From Nodularia spumigena CCY9414 (GTDB lineage: Bacteria > Cyanobacteriota > Cyanobacteriia > Cyanobacteriales > Nostocaceae): 64,000 bases of DNA. The stretch covers positions 598,297 to 662,296 of the forward strand of contig NZ_CP007203.1 in assembly GCF_000340565.2 (NCBI RefSeq), in the 5' to 3' direction. Positions 37,121 to 48,843 of this stretch are shown piece after piece (within the stretch, counting starts at the first letter, position 1; the number at the start of each line of letters is the position of its first letter). The position numbers and the translations under genes are program-made. The notes below the pieces were generated by a model. It saw only the letters and a list, made by a program, of their open reading frames with translations, was not told where the DNA came from and did not search any database.

Positions 37121-37900
37121 TTATATTTTCACTGTGGCTTTTTCTAGTTGCTGTATTTGCTGATTTGGCGCTGTCATCTGTGCTTGTAGCCAACTATGAA
37201 AACGTTCATTCAGCAAGCGTTGACGCAGTGAATTATCTAACTGTGTTACCAACAACTTTTCTAGGCGGACTATGACTATCCAGTTTTCTAATTGAGTTGG
37301 TGGTAAGAGTTGCTTTGGCTGGCTAGTAGCTAACATCCTTGCTAATGCTGGATGAATCGTTTGCAATTCCACTGGGCCGATTAAACCATTTGTCTGTGCT
37401 TCTGGCCCTTGAGAATATTCCCGTGCTAATTCGGCAAAACTTTGTTCTCCGGCTTGGAGGCGAAAATAGATTTCTTGAGCAATCCCAATGTTGTTAGTTC
37501 TGATTAGAGAATAAACTACTCGATCTAGTTGGGGTTTGCGCTGTGAATAATAAGATTCTAAATCGTTTCCCCAAGTTTGGTGCTTGAATTTTTCTATTTT
37601 AAATTGGCGGATGGCGATCGCCTTGAACTGCTCCGCACTCAGATTATTTTGCTCCAGCCAACGCTGAAGCGCATCATCAGAGGTAATTTGATGATGTTGG
37701 GCTAATTTTTCCCAGGCTAGTTTCTCTTCTTCTGGCGTACATGAGATTGGTGCGATCGCTTGGTCAAGCACCACCTCTTTGATTAGCGCTGGTAACATTT
37801 GGTATTTTTCCAGCAGTTGCAAAATTTCTGCGGTGGTTGACTGATTGAGATTAGTAGCCGCTTGTTGCCAGATATTGCCTGATTCTAGAACTGCTGTCAT
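37121..37900 (-). CDS. Parvulin-type peptidyl-prolyl isomerase, first gene of the secretion operon
   Basis: The 259-aa protein has an N-terminal SurA/PpiC-like helical arm (about 15-115) and a parvulin core (about 130-235: VVYSLIRTNN, AGEQSFAELAREYSQGPEAQTNGLIGPVEL). No signal peptide or membrane segment is visible, so it probably acts in the cytosol, perhaps keeping the exporter's substrate foldable. It is the promoter-proximal gene of a leftward unit with the ABC exporter and HlyD adaptor; the same trio is common in cyanobacteria. ATG at 37900 follows an AT-rich upstream region. Confidence 0.9.
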   Translation of the reverse strand: MTAVLESGNIWQQAATNLNQSTTAEILQLLEKYQMLPALIKEVVLDQAIAPISCTPEEEKLAWEKLAQHHQITSDDALQRWLEQNNLSAEQFKAIAIRQFKIEKFKHQTWGNDLESYYSQRKPQLDRVVYSLIRTNNIGIAQEIYFRLQAGEQSFAELAREYSQGPEAQTNGLIGPVELQTIHPALARMLATSQPKQLLPPTQLENWIVIVRLEKLLVTQLDNSLRQRLLNERFHSWLQAQMTAPNQQIQQLEKATVKI

Positions 37901-38254
37901 ATTATTTTATTAACAATAGTTTTCAAAATAATACTGGAAAAAGTGTAATCTTAGGTAATTTTTCGATTAATTTTACCTATAATTTACATATATCATACTT
38001 TTTGGATATAGTACAAGTAAATGAGTATAGATAAATACAGGACATCTTTAGGGAATCTAGGCACTCTTTTAGATGCTAGTCAGGCTGGCTATATTTCTAG
38101 CTGGTTATATTTCTTCGTTGATTAATTTCTTTACAGCGATCGTGATAAGTTATTCAAACTGCTTGAGGAGAGCAAGTCCTAAGTTGACAATTTCATAGAC
38201 AAAACTATACTTATATTGACAAAAATTAATATATATTTTAGGAAAAAATCAACT

Positions 38255-38283
38255 ACTTGATATATAATACGGTGATATCAAGT
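38255..38283. promoter_or_regulatory. Nine-base inverted repeat (possible operator)
   Basis: ACTTGATAT and ATATCAAGT are exact inverted copies 11 bases apart in noncoding AT-rich DNA. I cannot assign a regulator. Confidence 0.35.
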
Positions 38284-38682
38284 ATTGAATTGAGACTATT
38301 GCCGACGCGAAAACCAAGCAATGATGGTGGTAGTCTTTTTCAGAAACTTAATTGGAACACAATCGCGTCTGGCTAAGGCGTGAAAGTCTACTGAGGGATA
38401 ACTGCTCCCATGCTCCCGTTGAAGTAGAAAGTAAAGTCTAGTTTTGTCTAGGTTTTATATAGCAGGTACATTAATATCGATTGGAACCCCCAGCTTTTGT
38501 GATAACTCTAAAATGCAACACAGTTACAGATGCATCAAGGGCATCTCCCTGTAATTCTAGAACCAATGAACTCATAGAATCTGGCTATCTCACTTCAAAC
38601 CAAATCTTAACCGACTTAAGCACTATTGTTACCCAACAGAGAAAACTTATACGCACATTTCATCTGAGTGAGGTACAAATGG

Positions 38683-38750
38683 GCGGGCAGTCCTTGCCCT
38701 CCCCCACAAGATTTATAATCTTAAGATGTGTACTTCATTTACTTACATTG
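38683..38750. repeat. Dispersed repeat related to 24295-24345
   Basis: AAGATGTGTACTTCATTTACTT is present here and at about 24313, in each case following a GGGCGGG motif and AGATTTAT. The shared stretch is roughly 40-60 bases with substitutions. Confidence 0.7.
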
Positions 38751-38880
38751 CTGTATTTACTGGATTAGGCGATATATCCTGTGTCATAAAAAATGCCATC
38801 CTCAAGATATGGGATCTGTAAAAATTGAAGCATTTTTAACACACCTTTTTGTCAATAGGAGGATCGCTTGTCCTATGTAA

Positions 38881-38926
38881 AACAATCAGAGACGTACCAG
38901 CATGCTTGGTATTAGCTCTGATTGTT
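38881..38926 (-). terminator. Hairpin/terminator, related copy of the one at 40627
   Basis: Arms AACAATCAGAG / CTCTGATTGTT are perfect 11-mers, and TTTT follows on the minus strand. The sequence resembles the terminator at 40627-40663 in stem and loop, so the two are copies of one element. Confidence 0.7.
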
Positions 38927-38957
38927 GTTGATGCAGTATTGAGGTTTTTATGCCGCA

Positions 38958-39062
38958 CTAAAACTTATTGATCAATTTGTCATACTCTGCGTGTGTCCCA
39001 ATCCAAAACCAAGAAATACCGTAGATTTCGCGGACATCCCCAGCTTCAAACTCAGCTTGTCA
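38958..39062 (-). pseudogene. Remnant of a RelE/HigB-like toxin gene (3' end)
   Basis: The minus-strand frame ending in TAG at 38958 reads EIYGISWFWIGTHAEYDKLI near its end. The GTHAEYDK motif is the C-terminal signature of HigB/RelE-type toxins. An in-frame TGA at 39060-39062 and no intact upstream part show that only the tail survives. It adjoins the RHH-PIN pair and a terminator, so it was likely part of an older toxin-antitoxin locus. Confidence 0.5.
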
Positions 39063-39115
39063 TGCGTTCAAGGTTCCTTGGAAACGACTTGTTAGCCCTC
39101 GTCACTCGCTCAACC

Positions 39116-39445
39116 TCAAGCTTTTGAAGCATCACGTATACGCTGCTGAAAAAGGACAACAATTTCAGGACTTAGTTCTTCTTCTGGCTGAACAACTTCT
39201 CGTTTATCTAAAACTGACTTAATCTCAGTTGAAGACGGTTGTCCAAGCTCTTTGAGTAAAGCCTGAAAAGCCTGTTGTTGTTGATTAATTTCCTCTAAAG
39301 GCGTTGATTGAACTGTGTAAGCTAATGTAACTTGACGAGTTAGCGTATAAACAATGTACTGATTTAAAGAAACACCCTCGCTCTCAGCTAAGTGAATTAA
39401 CTGCTGGTGTAGTGTTTCTGGTAATCGAAGTGTTAATCGACTCAT
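39116..39445 (-). CDS. RHH-type antitoxin paired with the PIN toxin
   Basis: The N-terminal MSRLTLRLPETLHQQLIHLAE, then GVSLNQYIVYTLTRQV, is a ribbon-helix-helix of the HicB/Arc-like type. The C-terminal half (about 50-109) would be the toxin-neutralising part. It starts two bases after the stop of the upstream PIN gene, so the toxin is encoded first, the reverse of the usual order. The protein would repress its own operon. Length of 109 aa is typical. Confidence 0.85.
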   Translation of the reverse strand: MSRLTLRLPETLHQQLIHLAESEGVSLNQYIVYTLTRQVTLAYTVQSTPLEEINQQQQAFQALLKELGQPSSTEIKSVLDKREVVQPEEELSPEIVVLFQQRIRDASKA

Positions 39446-39447
39446 AG

Positions 39448-39882
39448 TTAACTTTCTTCCAGTGACAATTTGATAACTAATTCAACGGGAGTCATCACTT
39501 GTAAACCTAGAGACTCTCTAGCATTTCTAAAGTCACGTAGGTTAGAGGTTGTGACAATCGCACTTGCGTTCATCGCACAATCGATTACAAGATCATCTCC
39601 TGCATCTGGTGAAGTCGGTCGCCATGAATAGTAGATTGTTGTAAATTGAGCGCAACTTAACAAAGCACCTAAAACAGGTTTCAATTCTTGCCAACGAGCG
39701 TCTGAGAGTTTACGAGATAGAACATCCTCGTACTCATAAGCAAGTGCATTGGAGACATGAACTTGGAGTAAGCCAGCTAACCATGCATCAATTACTAAGC
39801 CAGCAGCACTACCCTGTTTTGTTAACCCCTCAAACACAACATTCGTATCGATGACAACACAAAGTAAGGGTGCAGTAGACAT
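39448..39882 (-). CDS. PIN-domain toxin (VapC-like)
   Basis: The 144-aa protein has a PIN core: VVIDTNVVFEGL at the start, EYEDVL with a conserved acid, and DAGDDLVIDCAMNASAIVTTSNLRDF near the end, giving the acidic Mg2+-binding set. Such toxins cut RNA. It is the first gene of a two-gene unit with the RHH antitoxin. The ATG at 39882 has only a weak Shine-Dalgarno sequence. Confidence 0.9.
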   Translation of the reverse strand: MSTAPLLCVVIDTNVVFEGLTKQGSAAGLVIDAWLAGLLQVHVSNALAYEYEDVLSRKLSDARWQELKPVLGALLSCAQFTTIYYSWRPTSPDAGDDLVIDCAMNASAIVTTSNLRDFRNARESLGLQVMTPVELVIKLSLEES

Positions 39883-40008
39883 GACACTACTATAGCACCA
39901 TCTTTAGTGTCATTAATATGTTAGTGCGTTACTACAATATCAGGCGATCGCATTCAACCTCAAAAGTAGTAGGCTTAGATTGCTGTACCAAGACGTAATA
40001 ATAGATTT

Positions 40009-40323
40009 TTAGTCCTCAGTTTCTGATTCTTGTACAACCGAACTTAGCATTTCACCTTTGGCGTAAGCTGTGCGAAGTTTGTAAGAGATATTTAACAAAT
40101 ACTTTTCTGGTTTTGGCATTGGATGGCTTTTCCCTTTGGGAGTGAGCTTCTCATGTGCTTCATAGCGTGCAACTATTTTCTGCCAGTCGTTGGGGTACAA
40201 ATCTTGAAACTTCAGAATAAAATCCTCATCTGAATGAGTTAGCTTTAAATTATTCAGTGTCTTTAAAATCTTCTCTTCCTTTTTGACAAAAACTTGTCCT
40301 TTAGGTACTCTTGCTCTTGCCAT
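40009..40323 (-). CDS. Small hypothetical protein (104 aa)
   Basis: The basic N-terminus (MARARVPKGQVFVKKEEKIL), a FILKFQDLYPNDWQKIVARY helix and a SYKLRTAYAKGEMLSSVV segment are visible. I do not recognise a family. It has no signal peptide and may bind nucleic acid given its charge, but this is a guess. It stands alone between the PIN locus and the giant phosphoesterase gene. Confidence 0.6.
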   Translation of the reverse strand: MARARVPKGQVFVKKEEKILKTLNNLKLTHSDEDFILKFQDLYPNDWQKIVARYEAHEKLTPKGKSHPMPKPEKYLLNISYKLRTAYAKGEMLSSVVQESETED

Positions 40324-40686
40324 AAATCCTCCAGTTCAGTAGCCCTACTCACATAATTTTATTACCAACCTAAAATGTCTTGATCGTAGCCTCCAAAGCA
40401 AGAAGATAGCTAACTATCCATTATACGTAGAATATCGGTATAATCTTTTTCTAAATTTTAATATATCTAGCATTACAGCTACCTCATTTCCGTAAAACCG
40501 CCCTTTTCTCTTGTCGGGTAGCTTTTCGAGCGCTGATAATTCGGATCTTTTCTTCTCCATTAGTATGTGCAGACCCCGTTCGATCATGCTCCTTCGGATC
40601 TGCTACGCGATCGCCCATGTAAAAAAAATCAGAGCCACACCAGCATAGGTATTGACTCTGATTATTATTTATGCTATACCTATCGG
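40324..40686. other. Intergenic region with the giant gene's terminator
   Basis: No gene seen. It holds HIP1 GCGATCGC at about 40606, and the terminator-like repeat at 40627-40663. The short plus-strand frame at 40567 is spurious. Confidence 0.55.
40627..40663 (-). terminator. Rho-independent terminator of the giant phosphoesterase gene
   Basis: Arms AATCAGAG / CTCTGATT form the stem. On the minus strand it is followed by a run of eight T residues (the A-run at 40621-40628 on the plus strand). It begins about 24 bases after the giant gene's stop codon. A diverged copy is at 38881-38926. Confidence 0.85.
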
Positions 40687-43600
40687 TTAGCCAAAAGTCA
40701 AATTAACGCGGACAATCATATCGTTAAAGTCCTTGTCACCACGTTGTAAATCCTCAAAGGCAAAGACATTATTTCCTAAGAGGGTGACGTGATCTACCTG
40801 TGTAGAATTAGCCCCCAAGAATGGGAAATAAACCGACTGAGCATTCATATTTGCGGGACTACCATCAGCAATCATGAATGGTGCTAAAAGAGAACCAGCC
40901 TCTAAAATAGCTGTGTAAGTGCTTGTCTGGCGGTTATTCGTCGTTAAGTCAATCCCTGGAATACGCGCACTAACGGCGGCTTGGGTGTAACCAGCTTCTC
41001 CGGGAAGAATATCTGCTGTGCCATTACCGTCAACGTCAATACCCCCATTTTCATCAGTTACGCGATAAAAACTGACGTAGTTGTTTAAAGCGGCTTCTCG
41101 GTTGACCACAAATTCAGCTTGTACCGATTGCGTAATACCTCGTAAATCAATCAATTCAGCTTGTGATGTCCCTTGCAAACCTGTACCTAAAGGTAATGGT
41201 TGCTCAGTCGCCTGAATCTTCACCTCAAAATCTTCATAGGTAGAGCTAATCAAAGACTTTACCTTCCAAGCTAAGGAAAATTCATCGTTTCCCAAATCAG
41301 TAACTCTTTGAGTTGAAGCATCAGCAAATACTACATCTGTGATGGGGATAACTCCCGCCCGGACTTCATCACTTGTACCATTTGGCACTACATAGAATCT
41401 CAGATTATCGCCAGAATTAACTTCCAATAACCGGGTAATGTTGTCTTGGCTAAAGCCAGTAGGCAATCTATGCACACCAGAGAAAATTGCTTGCGCCCGT
41501 TCTAATGCAGCTTCCGCATAACCAGCTTCCCCTGGGGCAATACCGTTGATTCTACCTTCAGCATCATCCACCGTAAATACACCCAATTCATTCACCTGAT
41601 TCGGTTTAGTTCTAGTCAGACTAACTTGGAGTTGTACTGTGTCACCGCTACCGCGAATCGTAAAAGTATCGCTACCAGGATTATTCACCAGTGGCACAAA
41701 ATTGTTGTCGGCAATTGTCACAGTGGCAGTGTTGGATATACCGAGAACGTATTCAGCTTCATCAACTAAGTTGAGGATCACAGTTTCATCACCCTCCAGT
41801 AAATCATCATCTACTGGTGTTACTGTGACATCCACAAAGGTTTGACCGGCGGCGATAGTCGCAAAGCCCATGAGGTTGTTGTAATCAACGCCATTAGTAG
41901 CAGCACCTTCGACGGTGTAGTTCACTGTCAGGGATTTACTGGTGTTACCAATGCGGGAAATGCGGAAAACTCCTGGTTGATTACCTGCTTCTGCTGTATC
42001 GGGAACCGGGGCTACAATGCTGACTACAGGAGTAGCCAAATTAAGCGGCTTATCTAAACCTAAGAGAATGATTTCGTTGTTATCTATGACAGGTGGTCTA
42101 CCGACTGAAAAGGGATAATTGTTATCGTTAGCCAGTAGGAGTGTGTTTTCATCAATTACCACCACAGATTCAATAGTGACAAAGGGAAAGGTAAATTTAG
42201 TGTCACCGTCTCCATTTAAATCATTGGGGTCACTGATATTCAGTAAATCAACAACTTCCTCTTTGGTCACAAAACCATTGGCATCTTTTTGAGACAAATC
42301 AATCTTGAATATCTTCTTGAACTGGGCATCTGCACCTTGATTATTGTCTCGTTCAATCACGAGAAATTCATTTTCATTGATTACGGTTAATGCACCGATG
42401 GCGTGATTGGGTTGTTCCATGCGGTAGTAGCCAGCTAAACCCTGATACTGCTTCGATTCCACATCAAATTCATAGATGCGTAAGGAATTAGCAGGGTCGC
42501 CAATTACAGTACCTTCTAGTAAGGGATAGATGGTTTTCTTATCCAGGCTGATAGCCATGCCTTCAAAGCCGCGAGAACGCGCCAGATTTGAGTAAACAGG
42601 ATCACCCAATAATTGGTCAACCACTAAGCTACCTGTACCTGGGAAGTCAGAGAAGAAACCATCAACGCCTAACTCAATAAACTGTTGATATTCTAGTTTC
42701 GGATCGCCGTTGTAGTCTGGTGCGAGGAAAATATCTTCGTTGCGGAAGGTGTAGGGGTGTAAGAGTAAACCGACTGCATGGGCATCTTCTACCAGGGTGG
42801 TGGGTGCTTGGAGGACTCCACCTACAGAAGGGACAATCAGGCGCTTGTTGGGGCCAATACCTGCGGCGTAGGTGGCGATCGCCGCTAATTCTGTAGACTT
42901 GGTAAGGTCGCCATAGGTGCGGGAGTCACCACTAACTCTAAAATCATAAGGTCTACCATTCGCACCGCCCAGCAGTTGAATGAGGGGAATATCAATGCCG
43001 GCATCTGGCATGATCAACTGTTTCAGTTCCTGGAGATTACCCACCTCGAAGGATTGAATAAACACCCGTTCGGGGTCAGTAAACTCTTGGGCGACTAAAG
43101 TGTTAACTAGAACTTGTCCCAAGCTAATGTTGATGGGGGAACCATCTAAAAGAGTGCCTTCGGAAGCAAAGAAGGTAGGATGTTTGGTTTCAGGATAAAT
43201 GCCGATTTTGCGTCCTGTTTCGGCTTCTACCTGTTTCACCAAATCAATGATTTCTTCCAAACTGGGAACTTTCAGCCCATCACCATCAAACTTGGTTCCC
43301 CGTAAATCTGGCAGACGTTCAATAGAATTGAGAGTTTTGATTTCTGCTAGGGTGAAATCTTCGCTAAACCAACCGTTAATTGTGCGACCATCAATAACTT
43401 TAGTGGTGAAACGGTCAGCAAATTCTGGACGTTCGTTAACATCGGTGCTGGTGTCAGTTCTATTCACTGAACCATCATCATTGAGAATTGCCAAGGCGTT
43501 TTCGTGACGCGCCACTAAATAACCATCTTTAGTAGCGACCAAATCAGGTTCAATGAAATCAGCCCCATCTGCGATCGCTAACTTGTATGCTTCTAAAGTA

Positions 43601-46600
43601 TGTTCTGGACGTAAACCACTAGCTCCCCGGTGTCCAATTACCAAAGGTGCAGAACCATTTAAAGTAGCAAACTCAGGGGGAATTACAGCAGGGTTATCAG
43701 GGGAGATGACAAACTGCCCAGTTAATTGATCACGCACGCGATCGCCAGTACCTGGAAAATCTGTAAAATAGCCATCAACACCTAAATTAATGAAATCGAT
43801 GAATTCCGCTTCTGGGTTGCCGTTGTAGTCGGCGGCGAGAAAACGCCCTTCATTGCGGAAGGTGTAAGGATGTACCAGCAAACCTGCGGTGTGGGCATCT
43901 TGCACCAGTGTTGTGGGAGCGGTGAGGGTTTTATCAGCATCGTTAACAACACCATCACCATTGACATCATCGGCTTGACCATCATTATCCGCATCAACAC
44001 CTTGCACAGATTTAATCATCCGTTTCCAAGGACCAACACCAGATGCGTAGGTGGCAATTTCTTCTAAACCTGCTGGTGTCCGCAAGTCAGCATAGGTGCG
44101 GGTGTCGCCACTGACTACGAAATCATAAGGTTGAGTTTCAATCAGTGAACCATCAAGATTGACATCAATAGCATCGAATAACTGAACCAAAGGTATATTA
44201 GTTAACTGACTCAGTTCCTTGAGATTGCCGACTTCAAAAGATTGGATGTAAATCCGACTGGGGTCAGTAAATCCAGTTTGTTCTAAGGTTGCTAACAGGG
44301 GTTCTTCCAGGGACAAACCCAAATCATCGTGGAAAGTAGGATGCTTGGTTTCTGGGTAAATGCCAATCTTTTTGCCTGTATCAGCTTCGATTTGCTGAAC
44401 TAACTGAATAATTTCCTCTAAAGTCGGAATTTCGTACAGACCGTTAAACACTTGGTTACGGAAACCTTGAGGCATAATCGCCCGTAGGGTCTTGATTTCC
44501 GCCAAAGTGAAGTCAGAAGCAAAAAAGCCTTCTTCCGCAACGCCATCGACCATTTTAGTGGTCAAGCGATCGCTAAATTCTGGACGAGAAGCAACATCAG
44601 TGGTAGCAATTAAATTAGGTTCATGACGGGCAATCAACACCCCATCCTTAGTAGCAACCAAATCAGGCTCAATGAAATCTGCACCGCGTTCAATTGCCAG
44701 TTTGTAAGCGCCCAAAGTATGCTCTGGTAGTTCACCGCTTGCGCCCCGATGTCCAATTACAATCGGTGCTTGACCATTAAGAGTATTTAAACTGACATAA
44801 TTAGGCGTATCAATGGGAGCTTCTATCAGCTTACCAGTGGCATCGAAATGTAACAGGTAAGGGCCAAACTCATCACCAATCCAGAAACTACCATCCTCTG
44901 CAACTACCAAAGATTCAATATCGAAATCTGAACCAGTTAAGAAACGCTCAGAACTATCCTCATTGATAATCTTAAAGGGGATTTTATTGTCAGGGTCGGA
45001 TAGTTGCACAAAATCCAACACATTCACACTACCATCGCCACCCTCTGCACCTCGGAAACTGGGGTCAGCCCGATAAATCCGCAGTAAATAATCAGGACTA
45101 TTCGCCTTGCTACCAAACCCATTGTCAGACAAGAACCAGAAGGAATTTTCATCAGCAACTTGGACAGAACTAAATCCTTGAATCGGCTGTTTGGCAAAAG
45201 GTACATTCCGTCCGTTAGTATTACCTGTAATGGCAGTACCCGAAGCAGGCCCTTCAGCAAAGCTATCAGCCGGGAGGGAAGCAAAACCTACGAGTGTTAC
45301 GTCTGGGGTAGTGGGTTGATTGTTGGGTTGTGACATAGGATTACGGGGGTCGTATGTAGTGGTGTCAATGTTTAGGGGATTGGGGAAAGCATGAGCAATG
45401 TTTTCCCAAGGGACAAATTTAAAGTTGCTATTGACGTTTTCTTGTTCGCCGTCATCTTCAACTAATTTGGCTGGGTCGTTATTACCATCCTGGGTAACAA
45501 ACAGACCGTAAGGGAAGTTAGCGCCCAAGGGGACGTTAATCACATCTGCGCCGTCTGACTCTTGCACGCTGTCAATTGCGCCATTCCTACCAACGGCAAA
45601 GCGTCCTAAGTATTCGTTGTTACCTTGACGGTTATAGATAGCAAAGGTGTTATCCCCTTGACTGGATGCTAGTAGATAGCCTGTACCGTTAGCACCATAG
45701 TAAATCGTCAGTCCTTCGACATCGGCGGTGAGATTGCTACCACCCAAGTCTTTAACTTGATCGATGAGTGTGCCAGTTGTACCGCCGTTGGGTTCTGCTA
45801 GGAACTTCCAAATGCCGACATTTTCTTGACCGATGTAGAGGAAACCTGTTTCTTGGTCTGCCACCATCCCCTCGGTTTGGGGGTCAACTCCGGCTGTGGT
45901 GGGTACGGTGAATTCTCTAACTCGTTCTACCCCAATTTTGCCATTACCTTGATCAATTAGTTTGTACTGGGCAACATCTCCAGTGTCGGCACGATTAGCG
46001 AAGACATAGTAATCATTGGTGACGGGACTACGGTACATTGCTACACCGTAAGCGCTGATGTCGTCTGCTGAGTAAGGTGGGCTAAAGGGTGCAGCTTGGA
46101 AGAGAGTGCCAATATTGCTATCGGTAATGTCTTCTAGGTATTCACCGTTGGCGTTACCATTGGGATTTATTTTGAAGAATACCAGTGTATCGTTTTGGCG
46201 ATCGCTTGCTACGGCAATATCAACAGACTCACCACCTAATTGAAAACCGTATTGCAAATCAACGTTGTTGTAACGAATACCACCAGGGTTAACTGTCTGC
46301 AATAAATTACCAGACAAGTCATAAACCCGGATACCAGCATTTTTCACTGCTGTGAGTACCAAGCTATCAGCTGAGTTGGTAGCATTCACATAAATTGCTG
46401 GGTCATCAGCATCAGCATTTTGATCAACAACAGACTGGGCTGGGTCTTCATCGTCAAACAAATCAGGACGGGTTTCTACTCTGGGGGTGACAGTCGCTAC
46501 TAAGTCAGCACCCAAAGTCAGGATTTGGGTAAATTGGGCTTGGTTGAAGTTGTTATCACTCACCAATACAATTGACTGACTACCATCTGCCAATTTGGGG

Positions 46601-48843
46601 CCAAATGTAATGCCTTCAATGTTATCTGTCCCATTGGGCAAGTTGAGGTCATTTAAATTCAAGACTAGGCGCTTCTGGGCTGGTTTAATGGCAGCTAGTT
46701 GAGTTTCATCGAGATTTGAGAGGGAATCAATTGTGCTGATGTCGGTGGCATCTTGCAGAGATATTTCGTAGATTTTGATGGTGTTGCCTACGCCTACGGA
46801 AAAAGAGCGTTCCAACGCCAGCAAAGTACCTCGGTTATCAATGGCTAACAAATCCACTAAGCCATTATCATTAAAGGCTGTGATTGGATCTGGTGTGATA
46901 GTGGCATCAGTAATGTAGAGATATTCTTTTTCTGGTTGTCCACTGAGCAAGTTATATTGCAGAATCCGGGAAGGACTGCCATTACTCAGAGAAGCCCGTT
47001 CACCATCTTGTAACAGAGCATTTTCTGTGGCTGTGTATAGCGTTTTTTGGTTGGGTGTAATAGTCAGGCTTTCAAAGGCTAAGTTATTACGAATACCTGA
47101 TATTTGAGTATCACCTGCATCTATAATTCCGTTGCCGTTGGTGTCTTCTATTACTGGCAGATATTTACTGGGGACAGAGATCGATCGCAATTCCTCTCCG
47201 GTTAAAGCAAACTCTTTAATGAAGGGGTCACTGACACGACCTGCATTAATATTGGCTTCACCTTCAGAAGAAACAAAAATAGTCCCATCTTGAGTTAAGG
47301 CAATACCTTCAGGGTCAACAGTTAACGCAGCAAAGAAATTACCGTCAGCATCTTTGAGGGGAGTGACATCAGTAAATGTTACCGCAGATGTGTCCGGGTC
47401 AAGAGTGAAGGTATAGAAACGCGCCGGGCCATTTTGCGAGCGATCATCTGAGATAGAGTAATAAAGATTATTTGTGCGATCGTAGGTGACACCAGATAAT
47501 CCACCCATTTGAGTCGCTGTGCCGTTCACTATTCCCGCTTCACCAGAGGGAATAAAGCCTGTGGTAAAAGTAGTTTCGCCCTGGAATTGGATACCAGGAA
47601 TAGTTTTACCCGCTTCTGTTGCTCCTGCGGCGACATCTACCCACACGAGGCGATGGTCAGAACTGGGGAAGGGAAACGTGCCTACAGGGGAGAAGCTTGG
47701 GTCAGTATTGAGAGGCCAAAATACTGCTGAGTCTTGAATTTGCAGGTCAGAAGAAGGTAGTACATAGTCAGCGCGCAAATTACCCGAGTTACCATCGGCA
47801 AAATCTGCGGTATCGAAAGCCGGATTACCTCCGTGATTCAGGTTAGCGTTACCTTGTAAATCTGACTGTTGCACAGCACCAGGACTGCTGGGAACGAAAT
47901 TAGTATTAATGCCAGGGTTTTGTAATAGCTGAAGAATGGCATTATCAAAACTATCCCCATCAAAAGGATCGGCGTTTTGGTCGCCCATAATCACAAAGCG
48001 GGAACCAGGATTTAAACCACCCAATTGTCCCTGATCATCATAGATGTAATTGCCTTTTCCAGGGCTGATATAGTCTGACCACAGGCGAATCTCATCATGG
48101 TTGCGTTTACCGTTGCGGTCTTCTGCGCCATCAAATACAGGTGGTGTAGGATGACTGGCGAGGACGTGAATAATTTCGCCGTTCACCTTAATGGGGACAT
48201 CCCAGTGACTCTTGGAAGAAAGCCGCAATACTTCTTGTTCCTCGGCTGAATACCAAGGAGTGGCAGAATCAGGAGTGGCAATCGTAGGTAGTAAAGAATC
48301 CGGCATATCCTTCCAGAGAAAGTTTTGGAAGGTGCGAACGTTGGCTGTGTCAATTTCGTACTTGGACAGCAACAACATCCCGAACTGACCAGGAAAATTT
48401 CCAAAGCCAAAAGCATCATCACCATATCCCGGTGCGCCTGGGGTGGTGACAACTGTGCCGTTGTTGTTTAAATCAAACCCAGAAGCAATACCTGTATTAG
48501 AGGGTGCAATGTAAAAGTAGGGATACTCCACTGGATTTGCACCGTTTTGGCTGATTGCAAGGTAATTTTGCAGAAATAGTTCAACAGCCTCAGTGGGATT
48601 AGCGCCAAAGTAATCAAATTCATTAATCAATAGCACATCTGGGGTGTTGCGCCGAATGATTTCTGCCACAGCTTTGGCTTGAGCATTGTCTGGAGTAGAC
48701 AAATCGGTGACTAATTGACCATCAGCGTTGCGGTTCAGCGAAGCATTGAATTGGGAAAAGCGAACTGTACTGGTAGTTACCATGTTACTAGGAGGGGTGT
48801 TAATTACATCATCGACGCTGTTCAAATTCCGCCCGATAATCAC
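40687..48843 (-). CDS. Giant multidomain phosphoesterase/nuclease (2718 aa), probable type I secretion substrate
   Basis: Approximate order: endonuclease/exonuclease/phosphatase (24-400, ending [11 protein letters not shown]); phytase-type esterase-like propeller (445-780); 3-phytase-like propeller (785-1150); first half of a second esterase-like propeller (1180-1350); GDPD 1 ([14 protein letters not shown], about 1362); GDPD 2 ([14 protein letters not shown], about 1734); second half of the propeller (2088-2265); Calx-beta (2270-2385); and C-terminal repeats ending in DUF4114-like [16 protein letters not shown]. It would hydrolyse phosphodiesters and phytate-like phosphates outside the cell. 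There is no signal peptide, which fits export by a type I system. The start is GTG 48843 or ATG 48783. Confidence 0.9.
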   Translation of the reverse strand: MIIGRNLNSVDDVINTPPSNMVTTSTVRFSQFNASLNRNADGQLVTDLSTPDNAQAKAVAEIIRRNTPDVLLINEFDYFGANPTEAVELFLQNYLAISQNGANPVEYPYFYIAPSNTGIASGFDLNNNGTVVTTPGAPGYGDDAFGFGNFPGQFGMLLLSKYEIDTANVRTFQNFLWKDMPDSLLPTIATPDSATPWYSAEEQEVLRLSSKSHWDVPIKVNGEIIHVLASHPTPPVFDGAEDRNGKRNHDEIRLWSDYISPGKGNYIYDDQGQLGGLNPGSRFVIMGDQNADPFDGDSFDNAILQLLQNPGINTNFVPSSPGAVQQSDLQGNANLNHGGNPAFDTADFADGNSGNLRADYVLPSSDLQIQDSAVFWPLNTDPSFSPVGTFPFPSSDHRLVWVDVAAGATEAGKTIPGIQFQGETTFTTGFIPSGEAGIVNGTATQMGGLSGVTYDRTNNLYYSISDDRSQNGPARFYTFTLDPDTSAVTFTDVTPLKDADGNFFAALTVDPEGIALTQDGTIFVSSEGEANINAGRVSDPFIKEFALTGEELRSISVPSKYLPVIEDTNGNGIIDAGDTQISGIRNNLAFESLTITPNQKTLYTATENALLQDGERASLSNGSPSRILQYNLLSGQPEKEYLYITDATITPDPITAFNDNGLVDLLAIDNRGTLLALERSFSVGVGNTIKIYEISLQDATDISTIDSLSNLDETQLAAIKPAQKRLVLNLNDLNLPNGTDNIEGITFGPKLADGSQSIVLVSDNNFNQAQFTQILTLGADLVATVTPRVETRPDLFDDEDPAQSVVDQNADADDPAIYVNATNSADSLVLTAVKNAGIRVYDLSGNLLQTVNPGGIRYNNVDLQYGFQLGGESVDIAVASDRQNDTLVFFKINPNGNANGEYLEDITDSNIGTLFQAAPFSPPYSADDISAYGVAMYRSPVTNDYYVFANRADTGDVAQYKLIDQGNGKIGVERVREFTVPTTAGVDPQTEGMVADQETGFLYIGQENVGIWKFLAEPNGGTTGTLIDQVKDLGGSNLTADVEGLTIYYGANGTGYLLASSQGDNTFAIYNRQGNNEYLGRFAVGRNGAIDSVQESDGADVINVPLGANFPYGLFVTQDGNNDPAKLVEDDGEQENVNSNFKFVPWENIAHAFPNPLNIDTTTYDPRNPMSQPNNQPTTPDVTLVGFASLPADSFAEGPASGTAITGNTNGRNVPFAKQPIQGFSSVQVADENSFWFLSDNGFGSKANSPDYLLRIYRADPSFRGAEGGDGSVNVLDFVQLSDPDNKIPFKIINEDSSERFLTGSDFDIESLVVAEDGSFWIGDEFGPYLLHFDATGKLIEAPIDTPNYVSLNTLNGQAPIVIGHRGASGELPEHTLGAYKLAIERGADFIEPDLVATKDGVLIARHEPNLIATTDVASRPEFSDRLTTKMVDGVAEEGFFASDFTLAEIKTLRAIMPQGFRNQVFNGLYEIPTLEEIIQLVQQIEADTGKKIGIYPETKHPTFHDDLGLSLEEPLLATLEQTGFTDPSRIYIQSFEVGNLKELSQLTNIPLVQLFDAIDVNLDGSLIETQPYDFVVSGDTRTYADLRTPAGLEEIATYASGVGPWKRMIKSVQGVDADNDGQADDVNGDGVVNDADKTLTAPTTLVQDAHTAGLLVHPYTFRNEGRFLAADYNGNPEAEFIDFINLGVDGYFTDFPGTGDRVRDQLTGQFVISPDNPAVIPPEFATLNGSAPLVIGHRGASGLRPEHTLEAYKLAIADGADFIEPDLVATKDGYLVARHENALAILNDDGSVNRTDTSTDVNERPEFADRFTTKVIDGRTINGWFSEDFTLAEIKTLNSIERLPDLRGTKFDGDGLKVPSLEEIIDLVKQVEAETGRKIGIYPETKHPTFFASEGTLLDGSPINISLGQVLVNTLVAQEFTDPERVFIQSFEVGNLQELKQLIMPDAGIDIPLIQLLGGANGRPYDFRVSGDSRTYGDLTKSTELAAIATYAAGIGPNKRLIVPSVGGVLQAPTTLVEDAHAVGLLLHPYTFRNEDIFLAPDYNGDPKLEYQQFIELGVDGFFSDFPGTGSLVVDQLLGDPVYSNLARSRGFEGMAISLDKKTIYPLLEGTVIGDPANSLRIYEFDVESKQYQGLAGYYRMEQPNHAIGALTVINENEFLVIERDNNQGADAQFKKIFKIDLSQKDANGFVTKEEVVDLLNISDPNDLNGDGDTKFTFPFVTIESVVVIDENTLLLANDNNYPFSVGRPPVIDNNEIILLGLDKPLNLATPVVSIVAPVPDTAEAGNQPGVFRISRIGNTSKSLTVNYTVEGAATNGVDYNNLMGFATIAAGQTFVDVTVTPVDDDLLEGDETVILNLVDEAEYVLGISNTATVTIADNNFVPLVNNPGSDTFTIRGSGDTVQLQVSLTRTKPNQVNELGVFTVDDAEGRINGIAPGEAGYAEAALERAQAIFSGVHRLPTGFSQDNITRLLEVNSGDNLRFYVVPNGTSDEVRAGVIPITDVVFADASTQRVTDLGNDEFSLAWKVKSLISSTYEDFEVKIQATEQPLPLGTGLQGTSQAELIDLRGITQSVQAEFVVNREAALNNYVSFYRVTDENGGIDVDGNGTADILPGEAGYTQAAVSARIPGIDLTTNNRQTSTYTAILEAGSLLAPFMIADGSPANMNAQSVYFPFLGANSTQVDHVTLLGNNVFAFEDLQRGDKDFNDMIVRVNLTFG

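Larger units (their letters stand above)
37901..38957. other. Long intergenic region upstream of the secretion operon
   Basis: No convincing gene; a 95-codon frame at 38481 is spurious and overlaps repeats. Contents include the secretion operon promoter side (37900-38150), a palindrome ACTTGATAT/ATATCAAGT (38255-38283), a dispersed repeat shared with 24300 (38683-38750), and a terminator-like hairpin at 38881-38926. Confidence 0.5.

Noticed and set aside
38481-38768. 95-codon plus-strand ORF upstream of the secretion operon
   Set aside because: It overlaps a dispersed repeat shared with 24300 and encodes nothing recognisable.
44000-44100. EF-hand-like Asp-rich motif ([19 protein letters not shown]) in the giant protein
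   Set aside because: It lies in a loop of the first GDPD domain as a dockerin-like calcium loop; it is not a separate calcium-binding protein or dockerin domain.
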